DNA from: Owenia fusiformis
Lineage: Eukaryota; Annelida; Polychaeta; Sabellida; Oweniidae
DNA length: 64,000 nucleotides
Reading direction: 5' to 3'
NCBI GenBank assembly: GCA_903813345.2
Contig: CAIIXF020000009.1
Location: 5,324,030 to 5,388,029, forward strand
Position 1 is the first letter of the stretch; every line of letters starts with the position of its first letter. Below are positions 50,601 through 59,949 of the stretch, piece by piece. Below the pieces are notes generated by a model. That model ran no database searches, was not told where the DNA came from, and saw only the letters and a list, made by a program, of their open reading frames with translations. The position numbers and the translations under genes were made by a program.

Positions 50601-53600
50601 CGGACCGAGGGTCGGATTGAAATTTGGTTTGCAGATTCGGATTCCTGAGCAAAATTCTACCCTTAAGTCATACATCATACCTGTACATTAAATTTAGAGA
50701 ATTTTTTATTTTGACCTACTTTTCGGACACCATATCTCAAAAGTGGGTCAAAATACTTTCTGACGGCAAAAGGCTAACGCTATTAGCATACTCTTTGCTA
50801 TCTGTATACCAAATTTCGAAGAATATTATTAAAGTGTAATGTAAGAATCGTAAAAATAAGGAAAAACTATAGATTTGACCTAAATTTTGACCTAGGCCTT
50901 TTAGTGTCCAAATTTTAATGCAAAGGGGGTTTTGAGATCTGCTTTCACTAAGTTGACTGTTTCCAGGCTGTATCTCGTGTTTTTACAATTCATAATTTTC
51001 TTCAGCCCCATTGACATAACATGGGATACCAAAATAGCGATTTTTGAGATTTCAAAACGCCATAACTTCGGATCGAAATTTGGTTTGCAGATCGAAATTT
51101 GGTTTGCAGATTCGGATTCCTGAGAAAATTCTACCCTCAGTTCACAAGTCATGCGTTGAATTTGGAGAACTTTTTGTGTTGACCTACTTTCCGGACGCCA
51201 TATCTCAAAAGTGGGTCAAAATACTTTCTGACGGCAAAAGGCTAACACTATTAGCACACTCTTTGCTACCTGTATACAAAATTTTGAAGCAAATTATTAA
51301 AGTGTAGTGTCAGAATCGTAAAAATAAGGAAAAACTATGAATTTGACCTAGATTTTGACCTAGGCATTTTGGTGTCCAAATTTTGAAGCTATGTAGCTTT
51401 TGAGGTCCCCTTCTTTAATAATAGTTCATTATGTTGAGCTTTACCCAGTCTATATCTTGTATTTTACACTTCAAAAAAGTCTTTTTTCCCATTGACTTAA
51501 CATGGTGCACCAAATTGAGCGATTTTTGAGATTTCAAAACGCTTTAACTTCCGAACCGGCAGTCGGATCGAAATTTAGTTTGCAGATTCAGATTCCTGAG
51601 AAAATTCTACTCTTATTTCATAGCTCATATGTTAAATTTGGAGAACTTTTTATTTTGACCTACATTTCGGACACCATATCTCAAAAGTGGGTCAAAATAC
51701 TTTCTGACGGCAAAAGGCTAACACTATTAGCACACTCTTTGCTACCTGTTTACAAAATTTTGAAGCAAATTATTAAAGTGTAGTGTCAGAATCGTAAAAA
51801 TGAGGAAAAACTATGAATTTGACCTAGATTTTGACCTAGGCATTTTGGTGTCCAAATTTTGAAGCTATGTAGCTTTTGAGGTCCCCTTCTTTTCTAGGCA
51901 TTCATTATGTTAAGCTGTACTCAGTCTATATCTTGTATTTTACACTTCGAAAAAGTCTTTTTTCCCATTGGCTTAACATGGGCACCAAATTTAGCGATTT
52001 TTGAGATTTCAAAACGCAATAACTTCCGAACCGGAAGTCGGATCGAAATTTTGTTTGCAGATTCGGATTCCTGAGATAATTCTACACTTATATGATGATT
52101 CACACGTTGAATTTGGAGAACTTTTTATGTTCTGACCTACTTTTCGGACACCATATCTCAAAATCGGTAAGAGTAATCAAAAAACGGTTTACCATTCGTA
52201 ATAAGCTTTTTCTAAGGAACATGATGAAAAAAATCCGGAGTGAAAATACCGAAGGACGACTGAGAAAACTTGTAAAATAGTGAAAAACCACGATTTGACC
52301 TAGTTCTTGACCTTTGACCTAGATAAAAAGTTGACCTAATTTCCCAGAAACTAGGCCTCATTACCTAGTTGACTGTGTTAGCAGATTTAAGTAAGTCCTT
52401 CTAGTTACCGAGAAAACGTGACAAGAGAGAAAGAATAATAATAATAATAATAAGAAAACCGGCAAAAGCAATAGACTCCAGATTTTCAATCTGGAGTCTA
52501 ATAATAAGAAAACCGGCAAAAGCAATAGACTCCAGATTTTCAATCTGGAGTCTAATTAATACCTAATGCATATACAGAGGGTGGTCCAGATTCCAGTTTC
52601 ATATTTCCCTCAGAATAAACCCCATATCTAAATCCTCCCAGTACATAACAATATTAATACCTAATGTACCATACATGTCAACTGTTGGCATATACAGAGG
52701 GTGGTCCAGACTCCAGTTTCACATTTCCCTCAGAATAAACCCCATATCTAAATCCTCCCAGTACATAACAATATTAATACCTAATGTACCATACATGTCA
52801 ACTGTTGGCATATACAGAGGGTGGTCCAGACTCCAGTTTCACATTTCCCTCAGAATAAACCCCATATCTAAATCCTCCCAGTACATAACAATATTAATAC
52901 CTAATGTAACATACCTGTGAACTGTTGGCATATACAGAGGGTGGTCCAGACTCCAGTTTCACATTTCCCTCAGAATAAACCCCATATCTAAATCCTCCCA
53001 GTACATAACAATATTAATACCTAATGCACCATACCTGTCAACTGTTGGTATATACAGAGGGTGGTCCAGACTCCAGTTTCACATTTCCCTCAAAATAAAC
53101 CCCATATCTAAATCCTCCCAGTACATAACAATATTAATACCTAATGTACCATACATGTCAACTGTTGGCATATACAGAGGGTGGTCCAGACTCCAGTTTC
53201 ACATTTCCCTCAGAATAAACCCCATATCTAAATCCTCCCAGTACATAACAATATTAATACCTAATGCACCATACCTGTCAACTGTTGGTATATACAGAGG
53301 GTGGTCCAGACTCCAGGTCCACATTTCCCTCAGAATAAACCCCATATCTAAATCCTCCCAGTACATAACAATATTAATACCTAATGTACCATACCTGTCA
53401 ACTGTTGGCATATACAGAGGGTGGTCCAGACTCCAGTTTCACATTTCCCTCAGAATAAACCCCATATCTAAATCCTCCCAGTACATAACAATATTAATGC
53501 CTAATGTACAATACCTATTGGGATATATACAGAGGGTGGTCCAGACTCCAGGTTCACATTTCCCTCAGAATAAACCCCATATCTAAATCCTCCCAGTACA

Positions 53601-55968
53601 TAACAATATTAATGCCTAATGTACAATACCTATTGGGATATATACAGAGGGTGGTCCAGACTCCAGTTTCACATTTCCCTCAGAATAAACCCCATATCTA
53701 AATCCTCCCAGTACATAACAATATTAATGCCTAATGTACAATACCTATTGGGATATATACAGAGGGTGGTCCAGACTCCAGGTTCACATTTCCCTCAGAA
53801 TAAACCCCATATCTAAATCCTCCCAGTACATAACAATATTAATGCCTAATGTACAATACCTATTGGGATATATACAGAGGGTGGTCCAGACTCCAGTTTC
53901 ACATTTCCCTCAGAATAAACCCCATATCTAAATCCTCCCAGTACATAACAATATTAATGCCTAATGTACAATACCTATTGGGATATATACAGAGGGTGGT
54001 CCAGACTCCAGTTTCACATTTCCCTCAGAATAAACCCCATATCTAAATCCTCCCAGTACATAACAATATTAATACCTAATGTACCATACCTGTCAACTGT
54101 TGGCATATAGAGAGGGTGGTCTAAATCTGTGGGAAGGTTACATTTCCCTGGTAGTCCATCAAGCAGCCGTAGTCTAAATACAATAACAGACACCTGGAAT
54201 ATAAATTTAAAAGAAATAGGGGTGACAAGAATTTGATGTAAAATACATAGTCACTGACTCAAAGAGAATTTTGAGAACACATAAAATTCAAAATTGAAAA
54301 CATTTCAAGGTCAACTGCAATACAAGGCTTAATACAACTGAGAACAAATTCAATTCAAGGCTGAATACATTTTGAGGAGAAATACAATTCAAGGCTGAAC
54401 ATGATTCAAGACGAAATACAATTCAAGGCTGAATAAATTACAATTCTACATGTACATTTTAAGGATAATATTTTTGAAGACTGAATACATTTCAAGACCA
54501 TCTAAAATTCAAGCCTATATCAAAATCGACTGTACGTAACTGCTTTAACCTATACCCAGTAGAGTTTAATTTTGATGCCTAAAACAATTCAAAGTTTTAA
54601 AAATATATCCCAATATCCTCGGGATAATCCCAATATCCTGAACCTCATATAGGATAATCTCTATATATCCCAATTCAAGGCTGATTACTAGTATTTTGTT
54701 CTTGAGGATGAAAGCTAAATGAACTTGAATATTCCTTGACCAATGGGAATGTTCTTTAATTAATTGAGAAATTATCCCATAATTTCATACTGTGGGACCA
54801 TTCTCCTTAGAACTTATTTTTTAAATGAAATGAGATTAAAGTTACATGGCTATCAAATTTTCGTAAAATAATCAAAGAGGCAATAATTGAGCTGTTAAAG
54901 TGAGGTAGCTTGAATTCCCGCTGTGCTGAAATAACTTGACTGCTTACTCCAAGTAGAGCTTCGATTTCTTGGTTCAATATTGTTTTTTCTGTGAATGAAC
55001 AGGTTTTGGCATAAAACTGTCCATACTAATTTTCTTCATTTTAGACTGACCATGATGAAAGAAATCAATAAACTGGGATTAATTTGTCCAGTTTATAAGG
55101 TCAATAACCCAATTGTTTTTTTATTCTGGTGATATTAAAAGGAGTCAGTCTCTAGTACACAAAAATTTCTGAAAGCACCTTAGATGCACGCAACCAGCAA
55201 AACAATTTTATCTGAATCAGGGATCAAACCAAGGGCATTAGAAACCTTCCAAAAAAGTTGGATAAGGTAATATTTCACAATGTGTGATGTTGACATAAAA
55301 ATAATGAATGTTTGAAAAAGTTTTCCATGAACAAACACTATGGTTTCTTTATGGATGATCATCAGATTTTAATATTGTAAATAGCGTTTCATACCTGGGT
55401 AATTATACCCTCTTTCAGAGAGTCTTTCATGTTGTGTAGGACGTCATGCTGAATTTCTCTAAACGTAGAATCACGTGGGATCTGGAGGACCATGGGACAA
55501 CCAAACCTAATATGTAAACAAAACATATCAATGCATAATTAGGCAATGTATGATTGGGCAATGCATGACAGGCAATGTATGATTGAGCAATACATGATGG
55601 GCAATGTATGATGGGCAATTATTCCATCTTTCAATATCACATGACCCTGGAGTTGTCTCATGGAGTTCTCTGGATTTGTAATCTCAAAATATTCAAAAAA
55701 TGCATCTTGAGCAACCCTGCATACACAATATACCCTCTCTAGGACACAAGGTGTAATTTCCTTACCTTCTTCCTTCAGAGGCAGAACCAGTTTTGTTAAG
55801 GAGCAGCAGGGTGATATATTCAGGCTGGAGGTAGTCAGTCTTTGACTCTTTAAAAGGGGGCGGAGTCTCAATGGCGTATATATTGTCCGATTCTTGTATT
55901 GCAGAGATTGATTGGTCATCACTGAATGTCCGATGGAAACCATTGTAGTAGATTTCAGTGAGAATAAC
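38654..55968 (-). CDS. USP31/USP43-type ubiquitin C-terminal hydrolase, C-terminal nine exons
   Basis: Minus-strand exons in order: 55766-55968, 55395-55506, 54090-54193, 43466-43546, 42233-42359, 40883-41005, 40425-40638, 39451-39714 and 38654-39108. All are GT-AG and in phase, giving 560 residues before the stop. The sequence matches the insert and catalytic C-half of USP31/USP43: [42 protein letters not shown], a zinc-binding [18 protein letters not shown], then the His box ([19 protein letters not shown]). DGQWYSFDD supplies the acidic or Asn partner, and [10 protein letters not shown] ends the domain. A Ser/Pro-rich tail follows. The Cys box (NTCFMN) is not in the window, so 5' exons lie beyond 64 kb or were missed. 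It removes ubiquitin from substrates. Four of its junctions are tandemly duplicated into introns. Confidence 0.9.
39277..39392 (+). mobile_element. tRNA-derived SINE (copy 2), in a USP intron
   Basis: AGTTGGCCGAGAGGGCTTC (A-box region), CAGCGCCAGCA, then GAGGTTGTGAGTTCGAGACG (B-box) and CTTGTGTTTATTCATTT. It matches the minus-strand copy at 8,534-8,655. It lies between the last two USP exons, opposite to gene orientation. Confidence 0.7.
41025..41940. repeat. AT-rich minisatellite of about 26 bp (ACAAATTCAAATATATGATA type), split by a MITE
   Basis: More than 20 copies of a CAAATTCAAATATATGATAT-type unit, some shortened, run up to the acceptor of the USP exon at 40,883-41,005. Unlike the other USP arrays, the unit carries no exon sequence. 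A 178-bp element interrupts it at 41,693-41,870. Confidence 0.9.
41693..41870. mobile_element. pogo/Tc1-type MITE inserted in the minisatellite
   Basis: Starts CAGTAAAACTTGTATATAGT and ends in the near-complement of CAGTAAAACCTGTC. TA at 41,691-41,692 is duplicated at 41,871-41,872. Removing the element and one TA restores an uninterrupted minisatellite unit. The interior has GGTGTTCACTAGAGAGAGG twice. Confidence 0.85.
42360..42725 (-). repeat. Tandem array of about 90 bp copying a USP intron-exon acceptor junction
   Basis: Four extra copies lie directly upstream (gene sense) of exon 42,233-42,359. Each holds the last ~35 bp of intron (ATTATTTATTTCAG), the acceptor and the first ~50 bp of exon (TATGGTTGCCAGTGGTGATG type). 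Units alternate between two sequence types (ACTCTC...CACTGGC and CTTTC...CAATGGC), so a dimer was probably the amplified unit. Confidence 0.9.
42780..43145. repeat. Dispersed repeat with ATGGCCGCCA phrases, two similar halves
   Basis: AAAATGGCCGCCATTTTGAA (42,808) and AAAATGGCCGCCACTTTGAA (42,955) each lead into similar text (GAGC-AGG-TCCT, then AAATTTGAA...AAATCCATC, then TATTTGAGTTAT). It ends near a GGTGGGATAATAA phrase. The family is unassigned. Confidence 0.55.
43368..43425 (-). repeat. Duplicated USP exon end plus donor
   Basis: About 98 bp downstream (gene sense) of the exon 43,466-43,546 donor, the last ~55 bases of the exon and the donor (AAGCAAAA|GTAAGTT) are repeated with a few substitutions (43,363-43,425). 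The duplicate donor is still a good match to consensus. Confidence 0.85.
43600..46015. other. USP intron, with small inverted repeat at 44,944-45,107
   Basis: CTATACCCAGTAGAGTTTTT (44,948) and its near-complement (ending about 45,107) flank a 160-bp interior. A further copy of this end is at 54,548-54,567. Phrases such as AGGATAAACCTCATATC near 45,961 resemble part of the 120-bp array unit. No exon recognised. Confidence 0.5.
46020..46290 (-). repeat. Dispersed fold-back repeat at the edge of the 120-bp array
   Basis: Inverted relative of 34,930-35,280, sharing AATCTGTATTG-TACTGAGATTGTCCCC and AGCAGAATATATCCTGTATT. It ends about 30 bp before the first array unit. Confidence 0.65.
46316..47373 (-). 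repeat. 120-bp tandem array copying a USP exon-donor junction, distal block
   Basis: About nine units of 120 bp. On the minus strand each contains GACCACCCTCTGTATATGCC and AACAGTTGACAG|GTATGG, nearly identical to the end of exon 54,090-54,193 and its donor, followed by about 90 bp of intron-like sequence (GTACTGGGAGGATTTAGATA). The array is interrupted at 47,373/47,374 by Helitron-like insertion and resumes at 52,556. Confidence 0.95.
47374..52555 (+). mobile_element. Helitron-like element A (outer), carrying nested element B
   Basis: Element A is 47,374-49,912 plus 52,502-52,555 (2,593 bp once B is removed). It begins CTAGACATGTAAATTGAACA with a small 5' hairpin (AAATTGAAC/GTTCAATTT) and ends in a hairpin (AGACTCCAGAT/ATCTGGAGTCT) with terminal CTAA. 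Left flank ACAATA and right flank TTAATACC together restore the 120-bp array unit, so it inserted between A and T without target duplication, as Helitrons do. The interior is about five ~475-bp tandem units. No Rep/helicase is present, so it is non-autonomous. The 5' terminus (CT rather than TC) is atypical. Confidence 0.8.
49913..52501 (+). mobile_element. Helitron-like element B, nested in A
   Basis: 2,589 bp, beginning CTAGACATG at 49,913 and ending CTGGAGTCTAA at 52,501. The left flank ...GAATAATAA and right flank TAATAAGAAAACC together restore element A's AAT-rich 3' region, so B also inserted between A and T without duplication, 54 bp before A's 3' end and in the same orientation. The first ~1 kb is almost identical to A; the internal ~475-bp units differ in order and content. 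Confidence 0.85.
52556..54089 (-). repeat. 115/120-bp tandem array copying a USP exon-donor junction, proximal block
   Basis: About seven 120-bp units, then five 115-bp units, running directly into the true exon end at 54,090. The 120-bp units carry AACAGTTGACAG|GTATGG; the 115-bp units carry ATCCCAATAG|GTATTG instead. Most 115-bp units alternate GGTTCAC and GTTTCAC variants. The first unit, beside the Helitron, lacks the ~22 bp with the donor. Confidence 0.95.
54200..55394. other. USP intron
   Basis: Intron between exons 55,395-55,506 and 54,090-54,193. About 54,300-54,510 has a loose repetition of ACAATTCAAGGCTGAATAC-like phrases. 54,512-54,567 matches the end of the inverted repeat at 44.9 kb. 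No other exon seen. Confidence 0.6.
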
Positions 55969-56396
55969 CTGCAATTCAATAAATCCATTGTAGTAGATTT
56001 CAGTGAGAACTAAACCTGCAATTCAATAAATCCATTGTAGTAGATTTCAGTGAGAATAACCTGCAATTCAATAAATCCATTGTAGTAGATTTCAGTGAGA
56101 ATAACCTGCAATTCAATAAATCCATTGTTGTAGATTTCAGTGAGAACTAAACCTGCAATTCAATAAATCCATTGTAGTAGATTTCAGTGAGAATAACCTG
56201 CAATTCAATAAATCCATTGTAGTAGATTTCAGTGAGAATAACCTGCAATTCAATAAATCCATTGTAGTAGATTTCAGTGAGAATTAAACCTGCAATTCAA
56301 TAAATCCATTGTAGTAGATTTCAGTGAGAATAACCTGCAATTCAATAAATCCATTGTAGTAGATTTCAGTGAGAATAACCTGCAATTCAATAAATC
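55969..56396 (-). repeat. Tandem array of about 47 bp copying a USP intron-exon acceptor junction
   Basis: About nine extra copies of the acceptor region of exon 55,766-55,968. Each has TTTATTGAATTGCAG|GTTATT and the next exon bases (CTCACTGAAATCTACTACAA). Some units read GCAG|GTTTAGTTCTCACTG, two bases longer. All lie immediately upstream (gene sense) of the real acceptor. Confidence 0.95.
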
Positions 56397-56399
56397 AAT

Positions 56400-58510
56400 G
56401 AAATGAGTTAATGTTTAAGTACAAAAGTGAGATAAGTTATAAGACACCAATGACGGTTACAAAAATGGGGGGGGGGGATAGAACAATATGTCATCAGTTC
56501 TTGGTGGTGACACATTGTGGGATCCACAGCCTTTACTATCCTTTTGGAATAGTCTCAAAAGCGTTAGGTGGGGCTCTGATAAATCAGAATGGTGGTGACA
56601 TAATAAAATTGAAATCTTTTTTGTTTTGCTTCATTTTCGGTTTTTGATATGTATGTACAGGGTGTCCAATAAATAAGGTGAAAGATATTGTAACTTTCTT
56701 AATATTGCACCAATCTTGATGAAATTTTCAGAGTTTGTAGCCCAAACCTTTTTACCTTTATTCTGTGAATTTAAAGCATCTTCTATCTGATTGTGGTTAT
56801 GGGATGAAAATGGCAAATGGTTTCAATTTATTGAGTGGATCATTGATAGCTACAGTGGTATCTAACAGTACCATACATTACTGTTTTGGTTATGGTGCTG
56901 TAAAATATGGTACAGTTGACTTCAACAGTACCATGAACACTGTATGGCACCATACTCTAACAGTAACATATATTTCAATACTCTTAATGTATCTTATCAG
57001 TGTTTTCAGTAGGTTTGTCCAAGATTGCGTCCCTGGGACGTAACGATTTTCAAAAAATGCGTCTCCCCTCAAAAAACTGCGTCCCTTGAAAAAATGTTCC
57101 CGGGAATTCAAAGTCACGCTTTTACACTAACCGAAATAAAATTGATGAAATTTTGTATCGCTTTTGCTATTTATCTGTCTAAATCAGTGTTCTGGCGAGT
57201 CTAGTATGTCATTGATACAGATACCATCACTTGTGAGGTATGACCTATATTCAACCATTAGAAGCACATTTCTTTGCCTATTTCGAAGCAATTAGCGACC
57301 GATTTTGCTTTAATTTAGGGGCAATCTGTGCGAGGTTCAATTTTTTGGTTCAGTTTCTTGCGCATGCACATTCTTAAATAATGATCTTGTGATCGCACTT
57401 GACCAATAGAAAAAAGTTTAAATCAGGTCCTCAGCTAGCAGCCAATCGTAAGACTCGTACTGATTACTGCTTGGATATCGAGTATTGGATAACTATTTGA
57501 CCTATCACATGGCTCATACTATCATGAATCAACTTCTGGGAAGGAAACTTCGAAAGAAAATTTTATTTCTTTTAGAAATAGAATTTCCTTCAATTATTTA
57601 GTGGAGTCTGACGAAATAAAGAGACTGAAGGTAAGTAGATTAATGAAGTGATTTACAAAATTCAAATTGCGTCCCAAAAACGTAATTATTTTTTTAATTT
57701 ACGTCCACCAAATCTTGATTTACATCCTCTCCATTGAAGGACGCCGTTAATGAAACCTCAGCTAATGGCACCATGATTTCAGAGTGTGAATTGGGGGTGC
57801 CTAGGGAAACCCCCCCATCTTGTATGAATAATATCTTAATAGTGCACCTTATACAATAGCACCTTGTAATGATAAATAAAGGCACAGACGTAATTGGAAT
57901 AATAACTATAAATGAAACATGAGAAAATAAGTGATACTTAAGGACTTAGCTAAACGCAATAACAACAGCTTTGTCTCTTGAAACTACATTGAAGTATTTG
58001 TGTGTTAATTAGATGTGAAGCTCAATTAGAGATATTGCCGTGTTGTTTTGTATATTGTTACATCAGACTAAGGTTAAAATAAACTGATAAAAGCTTCGAG
58101 ATATTACGAGATATAATCGATAATTAGAATGAGCGTTAGTATTACTGTAAGCTACAATTTACAATATTTGTATAAGTAAGTGTGTTAGGTATCTTTTTCT
58201 TGTCCAAAAAGAAAGAGTCGACATACCAGTATGCCTGTAAAAATTAATTAATTACAAATGGGAAGAAGGGCAGGGTTCAAAGAGCATTAAAAGTAGTTTT
58301 CATCTGAAAAGGGATATTTGACGGGTCATTTTAGATTAAAGTTATAGGACTTAGCACTGGTAATTGTAACTAGATTTTTGGACAATGTGGAAACTATTGA
58401 CATCGATATGGTCCCAAAAAGTTTATATAAATTGTTATAAAATGTATTTGTAACATACTAAATCTAAATCTAACATACTAAATTTTTAGCAGCAGTTTAT
58501 TTAGAGATGC
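56400..58510. other. Probable USP 5' intron, one-sided CAGGGTGTCC terminus
   Basis: TACAGGGTGTCCAATAAATA at 56,656 resembles a mariner-type terminus, but no matching inverted end was found. About 56,850-56,970 is rich in CAGTACCATA/TATGGTAC on both strands. No exon recognised. Confidence 0.4.
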
Positions 58511-58520
58511 ATCTATTGGG

Positions 58521-58860
58521 AATGTTATGAGAGAACTGTCAGGGGAAAAAATACATCAAATTCTTTCTTGAAATTATAAACACATTAAGTTTCATTAAGG
58601 TGGGCCAAGTAGAATACATATGGAGGCTTGAAAATACGTAATTTCTCACATTGTGTAAATGGTACCCATGACAGATGGTACCCAACTGAAATGTTATGAG
58701 AGAACTGTCAGGGGAAAGAATACATCAAATTCTTTCTTGAAATTATAAACACATTAAGTTTCATTAAGGTGGGCCAAGTAGAATACATATGGAGGCTTGA
58801 AAATACGTAATTTCTCACATTGTGTAAATGGTACCCATGACAGATGGTACCCAACTGAAA
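58521..58860. repeat. Tandem duplication of 169 bp
   Basis: AATGTTATGAGAGAACTGTC...GACAGATGGTACCCAACTGA occurs at 58,521 and again at 58,690, with one or two differences over 169 bp. This is a recent duplication in non-coding sequence. Confidence 0.95.
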
Positions 58861-59569
58861 TGAGGCTTTTGCAGTGTTTTACACTACATTTCGTCAAAGA
58901 ACTTCTTTATGTTGAAGATTAATTTTATAATCTTCAAAAATTCAGGGTTTCATTTTTACATGTTCTATGATACAAACAGTCATTCCAGATGAGGATGGCT
59001 TTGGAAATTGATGTGATCTATCTGGGTAACAAATTTTCAGCTGATTGCTTTAATTTTACAAACTAAAGAACAAATATAGGCAAAAGTACAGACTCATTGC
59101 TAAAGATTGATTATCACTCAGCCAGAGATATTTGTAAATGTTGCCCTAGTTATTAAACATCAGCAAATGATGGAATTCCAATTAAAGGTATATTGATCTT
59201 ATTTGAAGGAAGGTAAACAGCTGGTATAATTTATGGGTGGAGGTCGGGTTAGACAAGGTATATGTCATATTTCATTGTGATGAGTTACAAAGGAAAATTA
59301 AGAAATTGGTGAGACAGGGAAAGTTGGTACCATGTCAAATGGGGAGGGAAGGACCAACTTATGAAGAAACTGGCAGAATATGTAAAAATTGTGGGAAAGA
59401 TGGCTCAGTGGGGAAATGAAACAGAACGAAAACTTTGAAGAGAGAATGGGAACGAATAGAAAAGAAACATGAACGGGGCAGGGGGAGATAATGGGGAAAA
59501 TTAAAGGGAGGTTAATAGAAGAAAGGTGAAATGAGGAAAGGACCAGTTTGGGGAACAAGGAGGGGATGA

Positions 59570-59945
59570 GATGTTGTGTACTATTGTCTATTATATGGTA
59601 GAATGAGAGGGGAGGAGTGAGTGTAATACCTAAGTAAGGATATAGGAGAGGAGATAGGAGAGACTTGGTTAATGGCACCTTGGCAAGGGTTGAGATGTAG
59701 TGTGCTATTGTCTATTATATGGTAGAATGAGAGGGGAGGGGTGAGGACAATACCTAAGTAAGGATATAGGAGAGGAGATAGGAGAGACTTGGTTAATGGC
59801 AACTTGGCACGGGTTGAGATGTTGTGTACTATTGTCTATTACATGGTAGAATGAGAGGGGAGGGGTGAGGGCAATACCTAAGTAAGGATATAGGAGAGGA
59901 GATAGGAGACACTTGGTTAATGGCAACTTGGCAAGGGTTGGCATC
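59570..59945. repeat. 124-bp tandem repeat, three units
   Basis: The phrase GACTTGGTTAATGGCA recurs at about 59,668, 59,792 and (as CACTTGG...) 59,916. Each unit has TATTGTCTATTAYATGGTAG, GAGAGGGGAGGRGTGAG and AGTAAGGATATAGGAGAGGA. Minus-strand frames across it are repeat translations. Confidence 0.9.
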
Positions 59946-59949
59946 AAAC

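Noticed and set aside
48497-51783. 93-codon open frame repeated three times
   Set aside because: It follows the internal tandem units of the Helitron-like elements exactly, overlaps other frames on both strands and shows no known domain; most likely repeat sequence without a stop by chance.
46599-53411. Open frames reading [25 protein letters not shown]
   Set aside because: They are the 120-bp junction repeat read through the donor. Only the [10 protein letters not shown] part is real exon sequence, and only at 54,090-54,193.
56656-56760. Second mariner element with CAGGGTGTCC end
   Set aside because: Only one terminus is visible and no transposase remnant could be read, so an element cannot be delimited.
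59237-59419. 60-codon frame with ICKNCGKDG
   Set aside because: A single Cys pair only, no family match, and the surrounding sequence is purine-rich low complexity.
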